Source: Spirochaetales bacterium
GTDB taxonomy: Bacteria > Spirochaetota > Spirochaetia > JC444 > Marispirochaetaceae
Assembly: GCA_016935695.1 (NCBI GenBank)
Contig: JAFGQL010000115.1
Location: 1 to 64,000 of the forward strand
Length of the DNA stretch: 64,000 nt
Reading direction: 5' to 3'
The notes beneath the pieces are model-generated. The model saw nothing but the letters and a program-made list of their open reading frames with translations. It was not told the origin of the DNA and ran no database searches. Shown here piece by piece: positions 35,446 to 44,384 of this stretch (positions are counted from its first letter, which is position 1; the number at the start of each line of letters is the position of its first letter). Made by a program: the position numbers and the translations under genes.

Positions 35446-35484
35446 GTAAAGTCTTGCGTATGAAGCGTAAGACTTTACTTTATT
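35446..35484 (+). terminator. Intrinsic terminator after trxA
   Basis: A 13-bp stem (GTAAAGTCTTGCG with CGTAAGACTTTAC, one G-U pair) and a 7-nt loop, followed by TTTATT. The T tract is short. The 3' arm carries the candidate -35 of bpt. Confidence 0.7.
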
Positions 35485-35501
35485 AATACAGTAAATAAAA
35501 T
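35474..35501 (+). promoter_or_regulatory. Candidate leaderless promoter of bpt
   Basis: TTTACT at 35474-35479, a 16-nt spacer and TAAAAT at 35496-35501, 6 nt before the bpt ATG. There is no Shine-Dalgarno. The -35 overlaps the 3' arm of the trxA terminator. Confidence 0.5.
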
Positions 35502-35507
35502 GAAACC

Positions 35508-36206
35508 ATGATGAATGAACGTACCGTTTCCGGTCCATGTCCATATTTTTCACAAAAAAAAGCCGACACGTTGACAGGTATGCTTTCACAAATGGATAAG
35601 GAACGTGTAGAAAAATTACTGTTCCAAGGATACCGCCATTTTGACCGGTTCTTTTTTAAACCCCAATGTACACACTGCACCTCATGTATTCCTTACCGTA
35701 TATGCCTTTCAGGTTTTTCCTTTTCCCGTTGGCAGCGCCGTATACTGAACAAACGTCCCAAAATTTCCTTTCATACGCCCGACCTTCAGAAAGCCTATGA
35801 GCTCTATGTACTGCACAAAACAAAATTTAGCACCATCTGTGATGAGCCAATAGAAGATTTTATTACAACCTTTTTTAGTCCGTCCGAAATATCGTCTGCC
35901 ATATCCATTTACTCACAGGAAAAAGAACTAATCGCCGTCTGTCATTATGACAATCTGGCTGATTCATACTCTGCGATATACACCTATTATGACTATGTCA
36001 ATTATCCAAAACTCAGCTTAGGAAGCAGTGCCGTTCTTACGCTCATAGAGATGGCTCTTCTGCACGGGAAAAGCCATGTATACCTTGGCTACCTTATCGA
36101 AGATCATGCACACATGGGATACAAATCCCGCTTCCTCCCCGGGCAAATTCTTGATTCGAATGGCAAATGGATTGATTTCAAAAAAAATGCTACCTTTACT
36201 GTATGA
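35508..36206 (+). CDS. bpt: Aspartate/glutamate leucyltransferase (Bpt-type aminoacyl-tRNA protein transferase)
   Basis: A 232-residue member of the ATE/Bpt family, which attaches Leu or Arg from tRNA to protein N-termini for N-degron decay. The N-terminal CPYFSQKKADT, the Cys pair CTHCTSC and the C-terminal HVYLGYLIEDHAHMGYKSRF are the family blocks. The start is one of two adjacent ATGs (35508 or 35511). It is the first gene of a run bpt, tyrosine phosphatase, transglutaminase-like protein and yhbY with 4-base overlaps. The Bpt versus Ate substrate choice cannot be told from sequence alone. Confidence 0.85.
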   Translation: MMNERTVSGPCPYFSQKKADTLTGMLSQMDKERVEKLLFQGYRHFDRFFFKPQCTHCTSCIPYRICLSGFSFSRWQRRILNKRPKISFHTPDLQKAYELYVLHKTKFSTICDEPIEDFITTFFSPSEISSAISIYSQEKELIAVCHYDNLADSYSAIYTYYDYVNYPKLSLGSSAVLTLIEMALLHGKSHVYLGYLIEDHAHMGYKSRFLPGQILDSNGKWIDFKKNATFTV

Positions 36207-36691
36207 AAGAACAGGTGTATAAGGTACTTTTTGTCTGTATGGGTAATATTTGCCGGTCTCCTCTCGCTCACGGAGTTTTTCAACATATGGTCAATCAAAA
36301 AGGATTGGAAAACCGTATCGTGGTAGATTCATGCGGTACCATTTCCTACCATGCGGGAGAATTGCCGGATCAACGAATGCGTGCCCAGGCAGCGCAGCAT
36401 GGCATAACCCTGGACCACAGGGCCCGACAAATTGAAGCAGCTGATCTACATGATTTCGATCTCATACTGGCCATGGATAAATCCAATCTTTTTCATATAA
36501 AAGAGCTTGCCAAAGGGAAAGGCCAGTATAAAGCAAAAATCAAGCTTTTCAGGGAATATGATACAGCAAAAACAGGGAAAGAAGTCCCTGATCCATATTA
36601 TGGCGGTCCCGACGGTTTTACCAGAGTATATGAAATAGTCGATCGTACCTGCAGGAATCTTTTGACAAACATCACAGGAACAAGAACATGA
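36203..36691 (+). CDS. Low-molecular-weight protein tyrosine phosphatase
   Basis: A 162-residue LMW-PTP. The P-loop CMGNICRS (C12 to R18) and the general-acid loop DPYYGG are intact, so it should be active. A bacterial tyrosine kinase partner is not in the window. It overlaps bpt and the following secreted protein by 4 bases each. Confidence 0.93.
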   Translation: MKEQVYKVLFVCMGNICRSPLAHGVFQHMVNQKGLENRIVVDSCGTISYHAGELPDQRMRAQAAQHGITLDHRARQIEAADLHDFDLILAMDKSNLFHIKELAKGKGQYKAKIKLFREYDTAKTGKEVPDPYYGGPDGFTRVYEIVDRTCRNLLTNITGTRT

Positions 36692-37827
36692 AAAACAAGG
36701 TTTTCTCTCTTAAAAAATGGGTTGTTTTTTCCGTACTGTGTTTAACGTTTCAGGCCTGGTCCCTGGAAATACCTTCCTATTTTATAGAAGGCCGGGAAAT
36801 ACTTCTCGATTTACCAATAGGGTTTCAGGAAGCTGAACGCAGCGAATCCCGCATTAGTTTTATGTATAAGGATGCTTCTGCATTTGTTCAGGTAAAGCAT
36901 TATCCACAAGGTGTTGATTCTCTTCCTTCTTTGGCACAGGAAGTTATGTCAAAAATGGGCGGCACAGGAGAAGGAGTAGAATACGAATACGGTAGTCATC
37001 CGGCCTGGTTTGGAAGTTTCGGTTTCAGCCACCTTGAAACCGCATATCAAAGCTATGCCTGTCTGTTGAAGACCGGTAACAGTGCTGTCGTCATACTGGC
37101 CTTTGCGCCGGTTGATCAGTTCGCAAATTACAACGATCTTCTTGTTTCCTCGATTGATTCTTTTTCCTACCCTGAAGACCAGCAAACCTTTTACGGACCT
37201 ATAGGAGCCTTTGACCGCTTCTTTCTTGATCCTGCCCCTGCAATAATTCCGATACACCTGCATGATATGGATATAAGCGCCAAGATACCTGTCGGCTATA
37301 CTGAGGCCGAAGATTTTGTCATTCAGAGGGAAGCACGTATCCTCAATACTGACGGAACCGTGAAGGGATGGAAGCGCTTTTACCGCATGATAGCAAAAGA
37401 TGTGTATACCGATATCGCTCCTCTATCCCAGGCAATCAGGAATAGCCCGTTAGCCGGACTTGATGAGGGACAGTTTGTCAGCGCTTTGTTGTCCTATGTA
37501 CAGGAGTTCACCTATGAGCGGTCAAAAACCCTTGCTGACATTCATCCCGGGATGCAGGCCCTCTTGCATTCTTCAGGTGACTGTGATACCCGTAGCCTGC
37601 TGCTCCTTGGCCTCTTGAATTATTTCGACATCGAAGGTATTCTCCTTGTCTCCACGGTGTACATGCATGGCATGGCCGGTGTTGCTGTCCCTTATGAGGG
37701 CGCCGGATATCTTCATAACGGCGTAAAATACATTATTGCAGAAACAACCGAACGGGTAGACTTGGGGCTTATCGCCGCTGATATGGCCGATCCCGCGAAC
37801 TGGATCCCCGTGGAACTTTGGGAGTGA
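36688..37827 (+). CDS. Secreted transglutaminase-like protein
   Basis: A 379-residue protein with a signal peptide (about residues 1-25, KKWVVFSVLCLTFQAWS). The C-terminal region has a transglutaminase/papain-like triad: SGDCDTR with C299, YMHGMAGV with H327 and IAETTER further on (E352 as candidate third residue). The N-terminal 180 residues match nothing I know. The fold suggests a cysteine peptidase or amidase in the periplasm or outside, unlike the Cys-less relative at 60407. It overlaps the phosphatase gene by 4 bases. Confidence 0.7.
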   Translation: MKNKVFSLKKWVVFSVLCLTFQAWSLEIPSYFIEGREILLDLPIGFQEAERSESRISFMYKDASAFVQVKHYPQGVDSLPSLAQEVMSKMGGTGEGVEYEYGSHPAWFGSFGFSHLETAYQSYACLLKTGNSAVVILAFAPVDQFANYNDLLVSSIDSFSYPEDQQTFYGPIGAFDRFFLDPAPAIIPIHLHDMDISAKIPVGYTEAEDFVIQREARILNTDGTVKGWKRFYRMIAKDVYTDIAPLSQAIRNSPLAGLDEGQFVSALLSYVQEFTYERSKTLADIHPGMQALLHSSGDCDTRSLLLLGLLNYFDIEGILLVSTVYMHGMAGVAVPYEGAGYLHNGVKYIIAETTERVDLGLIAADMADPANWIPVELWE

Positions 37828-37830
37828 TAC

Positions 37831-38127
37831 GTGAACACCCTTTCCGGAAAGCAACGCAGCTATCTTACACGGCAGTCGCAAAAATTAAAGCCGGTAGTAT
37901 TCATTGGGAAGAACGGCCCGACCGAATCTGCCATTGCCGCAGTCGCCAGCGCCCTTGAACACCATGAACTTATAAAAGTTAAATTTGTGGATTTGAAGGA
38001 CCTCAAAAAGGACATAAGCCTTGATATCGCACAGAAAACCGGGGCTGTTATGGTACGGGTGATCGGCAACATTGCCCTGTTTTACAAAGAGAATCCGGAC
38101 AAGCGTCAGTACTCCTTACCGCAGTAG
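37831..38127 (+). CDS. yhbY: YhbY/CRM-domain RNA-binding protein
   Basis: A 98-residue CRM-domain protein: L.GKQRSYLTRQSQKLKPVVFIGKNG contains the conserved GxxG-like loop, and the C-terminal strand carries GNIALFYK. YhbY associates with pre-50S ribosomal particles. The start is a GTG with GGAG upstream. It ends 3 bases before the convergent dCMP deaminase stop. Confidence 0.92.
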   Translation: MNTLSGKQRSYLTRQSQKLKPVVFIGKNGPTESAIAAVASALEHHELIKVKFVDLKDLKKDISLDIAQKTGAVMVRVIGNIALFYKENPDKRQYSLPQ

Positions 38128-38130
38128 CTG

Positions 38131-38616
38131 CTACTGGTTATCGTAGGCTTCGATCTCCAACGATAAAAAATCAAGCTTCACCCCTGCCGCGGCAAACATC
38201 TCCTCCGACTCTTTACCCGCGTGGTACTTTTTCTCGCAGACCACCCTGACAATGCCGCAATTGATGATGAGCATGGCACAGGTTCTGCACGGTGTCATTC
38301 GGCAATAAAGTGTAGCGCCTTCAATTGATATTCCCTTTTTTGCGGCCTGGCAAATGGCATTCTGTTCAGCGTGTACGGTACGTACGCAATGTTGTGTTAT
38401 CGATCCATCCTCGTGAATCATTTTTTTCATCTGATGACCGACATCATCGCAATGAGGCAATCCCTGAGGAGAACCCACGTAACCGGTAACCAAAAGCTGC
38501 CGGTTCTTTGCTATCACGCAGCCGCTTCGGCCACGGTCGCAGGTTGCCCTTTTGCTGATAGCATTACACACTTCCATGAAATACTCATCCCAACTCGGAC
38601 GTATATATTTTTCCAT
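38131..38616 (-). CDS. dCMP deaminase family protein
   Basis: A 161-residue zinc deaminase of the ComEB/dCMP type. TVHAEQNAI gives the His ligand and catalytic Glu, and TPCRTCAM the two Cys ligands. A 37-residue N-terminal helix precedes the core. The ATG at 38616 is preferred over one 48 bases upstream because the protein then begins MEKYIRPSWDEYFM, as is usual. It supplies dUMP for thymidylate synthesis. A candidate leaderless promoter ends 6 nt before the ATG. Confidence 0.88.
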   Translation of the reverse strand: MEKYIRPSWDEYFMEVCNAISKRATCDRGRSGCVIAKNRQLLVTGYVGSPQGLPHCDDVGHQMKKMIHEDGSITQHCVRTVHAEQNAICQAAKKGISIEGATLYCRMTPCRTCAMLIINCGIVRVVCEKKYHAGKESEEMFAAAGVKLDFLSLEIEAYDNQ

Positions 38617-38622
38617 GGTCTT

Positions 38623-38650
38623 ATAATAGCAGAAACCCGTAATTGTACAA
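38623..38650 (-). promoter_or_regulatory. Candidate leaderless promoter of the dCMP deaminase gene
   Basis: On the minus strand TTGTAC (plus 38645-38650), a 16-nt spacer and TATTAT (38623-38628), 6 nt before the ATG. The -35 lies in the palindrome TTGTACAA. Confidence 0.48.
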
Positions 38651-38672
38651 AGAACTATTGACATGATACCAT
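38643..38672 (+). promoter_or_regulatory. Candidate divergent promoter of the Fe-ADH gene
   Basis: TTGTAC at 38643-38648, an 18-nt spacer and TACCAT at 38667-38672, 7 nt before the ATG at 38680. Both hexamers are imperfect. The -35 shares the TTGTACAA palindrome with the divergent promoter. Confidence 0.33.
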
Positions 38673-38679
38673 TGGATCT

Positions 38680-39849
38680 ATGTCTGGATATGATCCCTCA
38701 CTCTTCGTTAGTCAGCCTCTTGTGCCGTTTCACATATCGCCTGTTCCTGAACTTGTATTCGGTATTTCATTACCCGAGGCACTGAAGTGCGTTTTTAAAC
38801 AGTCCGGAAAACGGCTGCTCATCATCACCGGCGGAGCGTCCTGGAGCGCATTGGGATTGCAGCAAGAAATTGATAAAGCCCTCGAACATCATGCTTCATC
38901 GCTTGCTTATGAATCCGTAACCGGGGAACCTTCACCAGAAAAAGTGACGGACATAGTTACCAGATACAAACATACTAAAGATGCGGTAGTTGCCATTGGC
39001 GGCGGCTCGGTTATAGATACCGGCAAGGCTGTGGCGGCCATGCTGTGCGAAGAAAAGGAGGTAACCCGGTTTTTAGAGGGAGTAGGGGATTCGGTACCTT
39101 CCGGTGAAAGGCTTCCATTCTATGCCTGTCCTACCACCGCCGGGACAGGTGCAGAAGCTACCAAAAACGCAGTCCTGTCCCGTACCGGCCCCGGCGGCTT
39201 CAAAAAGTCCCTGCGGCATGACCGCTATATACCGGATGCTGCGCTTATCGATCCTTCCTTAACATTAACCTTGCCTGTGGAAACTGTTATCGCAACCGGG
39301 CTGGACGCTTTGACACAAATGTTGGAAGCGTTCACCTCCGCGAAAGGAAATCCCTTTACCAATGAACTCTGTCTGTCAGGTATTGATCTGGCAGTCAATA
39401 GTCTTCCCAAGGCAGTCAGGGAGCCCGGAAATATCAACTACAGATACAATCTCTCTCTTGCTGCATTTTATTCAGGAGTCGCCCTTGCAAACGCCGGTTT
39501 AGGCGCGGTGCATGGCATCGCAGGTTCCCTGGGCGGCGTACATCCTGTTGCCCATGGCCTCATCTGCGCAAAACTTCTTACACCGGTATTCAGGGAAATG
39601 CACAGTCAGGATAACGGAGAGAAGATAGGGCTGCACAATGCACAGCTGAAAGTACGAACCGGCTTTGATATACACATGCTGTTGGAAATAATAGATGAAC
39701 TATCAGCACAACTTCCTGCATTATCATCCAAGGGAATGACGAGGGACATGATAATTTCGGTTAAAGACAGTTTTGGCAACAAAAACGCACTTGTTCCTCT
39801 TTCTCCGTCGACACTGTTCCGTGTGGCAGTTGAGAGCCTTACAAGATGA
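38680..39849 (+). CDS. Iron-containing alcohol dehydrogenase family protein
   Basis: A 389-residue Fe-ADH/group III dehydrogenase. GGGSVIDTGKAVA binds NAD, and the metal site includes TGLDALTQ (the Asp, with Gln where many members have His), GAVHGIAGS and HPVAHG. Gln at that place occurs in several Fe-ADH subgroups. Substrate is unknown; a sugar-alcohol or short-chain aldehyde is plausible. It overlaps the PfkB kinase by 4 bases. Confidence 0.85.
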   Translation: MSGYDPSLFVSQPLVPFHISPVPELVFGISLPEALKCVFKQSGKRLLIITGGASWSALGLQQEIDKALEHHASSLAYESVTGEPSPEKVTDIVTRYKHTKDAVVAIGGGSVIDTGKAVAAMLCEEKEVTRFLEGVGDSVPSGERLPFYACPTTAGTGAEATKNAVLSRTGPGGFKKSLRHDRYIPDAALIDPSLTLTLPVETVIATGLDALTQMLEAFTSAKGNPFTNELCLSGIDLAVNSLPKAVREPGNINYRYNLSLAAFYSGVALANAGLGAVHGIAGSLGGVHPVAHGLICAKLLTPVFREMHSQDNGEKIGLHNAQLKVRTGFDIHMLLEIIDELSAQLPALSSKGMTRDMIISVKDSFGNKNALVPLSPSTLFRVAVESLTR

Positions 39850-40763
39850 TCCTTTCTGTCTGTCTTAATCCGACATTGCAACGAACCCTGTACTTCGGAC
39901 ATCTGTCGACCGGAGGAGTCAACAGAGCATCCGAAAAATTTATCAGCGCTTCAGGAAAAGGTATAAACGTAACACGGGTGCTCACACAACTGGGAAAACC
40001 GGCTGTACATCTCACCCACGCGGGCGGAAGCCAGAAATCGTATTTTTGCTCTCTCTGCAAACTGGATCATATCCCCCTGGTATATGCAAATTCCCGAAGC
40101 GAGATCCGCACTTGTACGACGGCCGTTGATATCACCCGCCATACAGTCACCGAGCTTATAGAGGAGGCCACACCTGTGGCAGCGGGGACAGAAAGGAATA
40201 TCCGGCGTTTATTTAGGAGGCTTTTAAAAAAATGCAGCACAGTGATTATTTCCGGGACCAAGGCTGACGGCTATGATGAGTCGCTGTATCCGTGGATGAC
40301 CGCTCTGGCAAGGGAACAAGGTGTTCCTGTTGTCCTGGATATTAAAGGAGCTGATCTTATCCGGTCCCTGCCTTACGGACCTTCCTGGATTAAGCCGAAT
40401 ATGGCGGAATTTATTGCCACTTTCGGCATCCCAGGACCGAATGAAGAAGAAGAGATTCCGGCCCAGGTGGCAGCCGCAGCCATAGAAAAGGCGATTCAGA
40501 TTTCCCGTTCATATCAGACCGGCTGTATTCTCACAAGAGGAAAACTGGGAGCAGAAGTAATTCACGGCTCTTTCCATGAGCATATTGATGCTCCTGCTAT
40601 GCAAGCTGTCAATACTACTGGATGCGGAGATGCCTTTACCGCAGGATTTGCTTCGCTTCTTCCAAAAGAAAAATCACGTCAATCCCTGCGCGCTGCTTTG
40701 GATACGGCCATTGACTGTGCAGCAAAAAATGCGTGTACAAAAACACCCGGTTCCTTGTTGTAA
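39846..40763 (+). CDS. PfkB-family sugar kinase, 1-phosphofructokinase-like
   Basis: A 305-residue PfkB kinase close to the FruK/LacC group: SVCLNPTLQRTL at the start, ASGKGINVTRVL as the substrate motif, and NTTGCGDAFTAG with the catalytic Asp at the end. The usual substrate is fructose 1-phosphate or tagatose 6-phosphate. No PTS gene is adjacent, so the substrate is open. It is cotranscribed with the Fe-ADH. Its stop codon sits inside the loop of the terminator hairpin. Confidence 0.87.
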   Translation: MILSVCLNPTLQRTLYFGHLSTGGVNRASEKFISASGKGINVTRVLTQLGKPAVHLTHAGGSQKSYFCSLCKLDHIPLVYANSRSEIRTCTTAVDITRHTVTELIEEATPVAAGTERNIRRLFRRLLKKCSTVIISGTKADGYDESLYPWMTALAREQGVPVVLDIKGADLIRSLPYGPSWIKPNMAEFIATFGIPGPNEEEEIPAQVAAAAIEKAIQISRSYQTGCILTRGKLGAEVIHGSFHEHIDAPAMQAVNTTGCGDAFTAGFASLLPKEKSRQSLRAALDTAIDCAAKNACTKTPGSLL

Positions 40764-40788
40764 GAACCGGGTGTACTTTTGTTTTTAT
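40743..40788 (+). terminator. Intrinsic terminator spanning the pfkB-type gene stop codon
   Basis: A perfect 11-bp stem (ACACCCGGTTC and GAACCGGGTGT) with a 10-nt loop that holds the last Leu codons and the TAA stop, followed by the T-rich ACTTTTGTTTTT. The final codons of the gene form the 5' arm. Confidence 0.86.
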
Positions 40789-40826
40789 CACACCTTTACA
40801 GTTTACCGCACATTTTTTAAGCAACT

Positions 40827-42482
40827 CTACTCATGTTCTGCGAGGAGGGTTTTGGTAGGCTGGTTGCAAACTTCATCGGGCCCGTAATACTGTATCGCCC
40901 CGGGAAAAAGAAAAGAAGTTGTGACCGCCCACTCGTCCCGTTTCGCAGCAAAATTTTTGAACGGAGCTCCATCAAGTTCGACAAGTGCCTTTTTGATGAC
41001 AGGTTTTTTTGTGCCATGGCGCTGTTCAAGGTTCATCATCATGGTGACGGGTATAGCGCCGGCAACCCATTCTGATGCCGGTTTAGAAAGATTCTTCACT
41101 GACGACATATAGCCTGTCAGACCGTTCGCAATTAAAACAAAGGCATTGTAACCGAGTGAATAACAGTAGTCAGCGTCAAAGTTTGAAGGAAACGCACAAC
41201 GGCCTTCATATCCGAAGAAATGGTTCAATGAACCGAATTTCCCCTTGAATTTGCCTTCGTTCTTCATTTCATTGAGCCGGTCTTCCACCATTTCTATGAG
41301 CAGTTTCTCTGTTTCAATACGCGATACCTGGACATTTCCGTGGGGATCCCGGTCCATCAACAGCTGGCGCTGAATGTTGCTGGGTAAAGAAGAAAACACG
41401 TAGGAAGAATCCCGGGAAAGATTTTTGTTTATCCATTCTGACTGGTCTTCGAAAGAACGGAGGGTTGTGTAGTGGGCCTCATGGTGGGCAAGCAGATCGT
41501 TCAGTTCAGAGATCAGTTTTTTCATTTCCGGAATGAATTCAATGAGCCCTTCCGGAATCAGTACAACACCGAAATTCTCATTGTTGTTGCTCCGGGTAAT
41601 GACAATCCGGGAAATATCTTCGACGATGGACGCAAGGGTTTTCTGTTTTGCTTCCACTTCTTCTGAAATTATACAGACATTAGGCTGAGTCTGGAGGGCA
41701 CATTCCAAGGCTATGTGTGACGCGCTCCGTCCCATTAGTTTTATGAAATGCCAGTATTTCTTTGCAGAATTGGCATCTCTTTCAATATTGCCTATCAACT
41801 CGGCGTAGGTTTTTGTCGCAGTATCGAAACCGAAAGACGTTTCTATATGTTCGTTTTTTAAGTCGCCGTCAATTGTTTTCGGGACACCGATAACCTGTAT
41901 ACCTGCGTTCTTGGACATGAAATACTCTGCCAGAACAGCGGCGTTGGTGTTAGAATCATCACCTCCGATAATAACCAGAGCACGTATGTTCCGTTGTTTA
42001 CATACTTCTATGCATTTGTCGAATTGCGCTTCGGTCTCAAGTTTTGTTCGTCCGCTTCCAATGATGTCGAATCCGCCGGTATTCCTGAAGGTGTCCATAT
42101 AATCAGGCGTTATTTCTATGGCATCATTGTCGGTAAGCCCGGAAGGGCCCTGAAGGAATCCAATAAGTTTTGACTGTGTATTGCCTTTTTTTATCGCGTC
42201 AAAAAGACCGGCAATAACATTGTGACCGCCGGGAGCCTGACCACCGGAGAGAATGACCCCGATATTCATTGCCGTGCCGGCATCGGGGTTTCCCCCTTTT
42301 GTTATAACACCAACAGGACCGCCGTAGGTATGGGGAAACATTTTCTTCAGCTCAACCTGGTCCGCAATGGATTCTGTCGGAGTACCAAGTTCGATTTTTA
42401 TACCAGTGATGTCTTCCTTGAGTATCTGCGGTAATTTTGGGCTGTAAGCGTATCTCGCCTTCTGTAATGGGGATACTGACAT
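40827..42482 (-). CDS. pfp: Pyrophosphate--fructose-6-phosphate 1-phosphotransferase
   Basis: A 551-residue long-form PPi-dependent phosphofructokinase. The GGDDSNTN motif has Asp where ATP-dependent enzymes have Gly, and [10 protein letters not shown] is the PPi-type substrate motif. It reversibly phosphorylates fructose 6-phosphate using PPi, the usual treponemal glycolytic enzyme. AAGGAG precedes the ATG. It is convergent with the PfkB gene across the terminator. Confidence 0.95.
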   Translation of the reverse strand: MSVSPLQKARYAYSPKLPQILKEDITGIKIELGTPTESIADQVELKKMFPHTYGGPVGVITKGGNPDAGTAMNIGVILSGGQAPGGHNVIAGLFDAIKKGNTQSKLIGFLQGPSGLTDNDAIEITPDYMDTFRNTGGFDIIGSGRTKLETEAQFDKCIEVCKQRNIRALVIIGGDDSNTNAAVLAEYFMSKNAGIQVIGVPKTIDGDLKNEHIETSFGFDTATKTYAELIGNIERDANSAKKYWHFIKLMGRSASHIALECALQTQPNVCIISEEVEAKQKTLASIVEDISRIVITRSNNNENFGVVLIPEGLIEFIPEMKKLISELNDLLAHHEAHYTTLRSFEDQSEWINKNLSRDSSYVFSSLPSNIQRQLLMDRDPHGNVQVSRIETEKLLIEMVEDRLNEMKNEGKFKGKFGSLNHFFGYEGRCAFPSNFDADYCYSLGYNAFVLIANGLTGYMSSVKNLSKPASEWVAGAIPVTMMMNLEQRHGTKKPVIKKALVELDGAPFKNFAAKRDEWAVTTSFLFPGAIQYYGPDEVCNQPTKTLLAEHE

Positions 42483-42597
42483 GATCTTTCTCCTTAAATT
42501 TATGGGTTTAAAGTGTCAATACAGACGTGCCAATGCCTGCAGTGTTTGTATTCGTTCCCTTTTGTTATACTGGTTCTTGCCGGAAAAAGTCAAGGTT

Positions 42598-42611
42598 TGC
42601 ATATTTATGCA
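42598..42611. repeat. 14-bp palindrome upstream of a small gene
   Basis: TGCATA-TT-TATGCA is a perfect inverted repeat, about 70 bases before the start of the 94-aa gene and about 115 bases before the pfp start. It could be an operator for either gene. No other copy was noticed. Confidence 0.3.
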
Positions 42612-42680
42612 TTTTTCCTTTCATTGCAATGGCCGCGATTTTCATGTACATTTTACGGAAAGGTGTCCGCAGGGGAGAAC

Positions 42681-42965
42681 ATGAAAGCTGTCGTATACGC
42701 AACAAAAGGAAATAAATCTGATTTCTTCAGTGATGACAACATGATTCTGGAGTTGTGGATAGAAAATCTGCAGCTGTGTATAAACGAACAACATGGCGTA
42801 CTCAAACAGGACAATCCCCGCCGGGCATTTAAACATTTCGGTACTTTCAATGTCTCCGATGAATTCTGCGAGATTGCCAGAGAGTTTCTCGATTCCCGGA
42901 GTTTTTTCCAAACCCAAAACCAGAAGATATTCCAGGCATTACGGCAAAAACTGGAGCTTACCTGA
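42681..42965 (+). CDS. Conserved-looking hypothetical protein, 94 aa
   Basis: A small soluble, mostly helical protein with no recognisable family. The ATG at 42681 is chosen because GGGGAG lies about 4 nt upstream, while an earlier in-frame ATG at 42513 would add a hydrophobic and Cys-rich stretch with no support. It ends 5 bases before the convergent galK stop. The strand change on both sides and the ribosome site suggest it is real. Confidence 0.55.
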   Translation: MKAVVYATKGNKSDFFSDDNMILELWIENLQLCINEQHGVLKQDNPRRAFKHFGTFNVSDEFCEIAREFLDSRSFFQTQNQKIFQALRQKLELT

Positions 42966-42970
42966 TTCAA

Positions 42971-44299
42971 CTACAAGCCGGCATCGGTCCCGGCACCAAC
43001 ACAGTAGGCACCCTGTTGTCTGATCTGTAATGTGGTTACCGATCCCCGGCCGAAAATTCCTTCCATATACTTTACGTACTCTTCAAGCTGTGAGCGCGCA
43101 ACATAGGCCTGTATGGTTCCTGCGAATCCTCCACCATGGACCCGGCATGCGCCCCTGCTGTTTTCCAGGAATTTCCGTGTGAACATCATGGCCAGTGGAA
43201 TACCCTGTTCTTCAGGATGACTTCCGGGGTAACTGTTTTGAAGGAACATGGCGGATGAAATACCTGAAGAAGTAACACAGGAAAGGTAAGCATCCATGTT
43301 TCCTTCTATCAATAACTGCGCCATTTTTTCCACGCGGTCGTTTTCTTCAAGAAAGTGAACAGAACGAAGAAGATGCCGGTCCCCAAGCTTCTGACGAATT
43401 GATCCGGCTGAAGAATAGAGAAGTTCAATATCTATATCCCGGCAGACTTTCGCTCCAAGCAATGCTGCGGTTTCTTTCATTTCGTGAGGTATGGCGGCAT
43501 ACTCCGGCGTCAGATCCGCATGACTCCCGCCTGTGTCCACCACGTTAAGTGCGTAGTTTCCAAATCCTTCACGACCTATCCGCGTAATACAGGGTTTATC
43601 AGGTTGAGCAAAATCCACACAAATAATTCCGCCGGTACTGCAGGCCAATTGATCCATGAGCCCGCAAGGTTTGCCGAAATAATGGTTTTCCGCGAATTGT
43701 CCTGCCAGAGCCATCTCAAGCTGGGAAACTGAGTTTTCATTGTACATAAAACTGAAAGCTGCTGCGATCAGAATTTCAATGGAAGCCGAAGAACTTAATC
43801 CGGAACCGGAAAGCACAGAACTATGGAGAAATCCTGTCATGCCACCGATACGGTATCCGTTTTTTACAAAATATGCAGCGACGCCACGAATCAATGCGTT
43901 CGTCGTTCCTTCTTCGTTTTTTACAGGTTCCAGAGAAGTCAGCGACACACTGAAGGGAACAGGATATCCTTCGGAAACCATATACACAACCTTGTCATCC
44001 CGTTTCTGGAATGCCCCGGCGCTGTCCAGCTGTACCGACGCTGCAAGAATTTTACCGTTATTATGATCGGTATGATTGCCCCCAAGCTCTGTTCTGCCCG
44101 GAGCCGAAATGAGCCAGGCAGGTTCGTTATCCGGCAGTTTTTTTAAGAGACTGCTATACCGCATTCCGGGGGTACTGTTCTGGCGGTAAAGTTCCTGAAA
44201 CTCTTTCTTGTAGATATTCCGTGCTATGGCGCTCAAATGCTGGTCCCGGGTTTTCATCCTGTCATAATACGTCAAAAAAGCACGCGGGTAAATCTTCAT
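42971..44299 (-). CDS. galK: Galactokinase (GHMP family)
   Basis: A GHMP kinase of 442 residues. APGRTELGGNHTDHNNG is the galactokinase signature, SGSGLSSSASIEI the GHMP ATP loop, and CRVHGGGFAGT motif 3. It phosphorylates galactose. The N-terminus is about 50 residues longer than usual before the signature. The ATG at 44299 with GGAG 9 nt upstream is preferred; a TTG at 44365 would add 22 residues and lie only 19 bases from divergent manA. Confidence 0.9.
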   Translation of the reverse strand: MKIYPRAFLTYYDRMKTRDQHLSAIARNIYKKEFQELYRQNSTPGMRYSSLLKKLPDNEPAWLISAPGRTELGGNHTDHNNGKILAASVQLDSAGAFQKRDDKVVYMVSEGYPVPFSVSLTSLEPVKNEEGTTNALIRGVAAYFVKNGYRIGGMTGFLHSSVLSGSGLSSSASIEILIAAAFSFMYNENSVSQLEMALAGQFAENHYFGKPCGLMDQLACSTGGIICVDFAQPDKPCITRIGREGFGNYALNVVDTGGSHADLTPEYAAIPHEMKETAALLGAKVCRDIDIELLYSSAGSIRQKLGDRHLLRSVHFLEENDRVEKMAQLLIEGNMDAYLSCVTSSGISSAMFLQNSYPGSHPEEQGIPLAMMFTRKFLENSRGACRVHGGGFAGTIQAYVARSQLEEYVKYMEGIFGRGSVTTLQIRQQGAYCVGAGTDAGL

Positions 44300-44348
44300 T
44301 TTCTCATTCTCCAGCGGCCGGAGAGCAGCAAGGAAATTTGTGTATGAG

Positions 44349-44378
44349 TTGACCCGGTGCTTCAAAGACCGCTACATT
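44349..44378 (+). promoter_or_regulatory. Promoter of manA-yaiI, predicted leaderless
   Basis: TTGACC at 44349-44354, an 18-nt spacer and TACATT at 44373-44378, 6 nt before the manA ATG. No Shine-Dalgarno is present. Confidence 0.6.
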
Positions 44379-44384
44379 TAGAGT

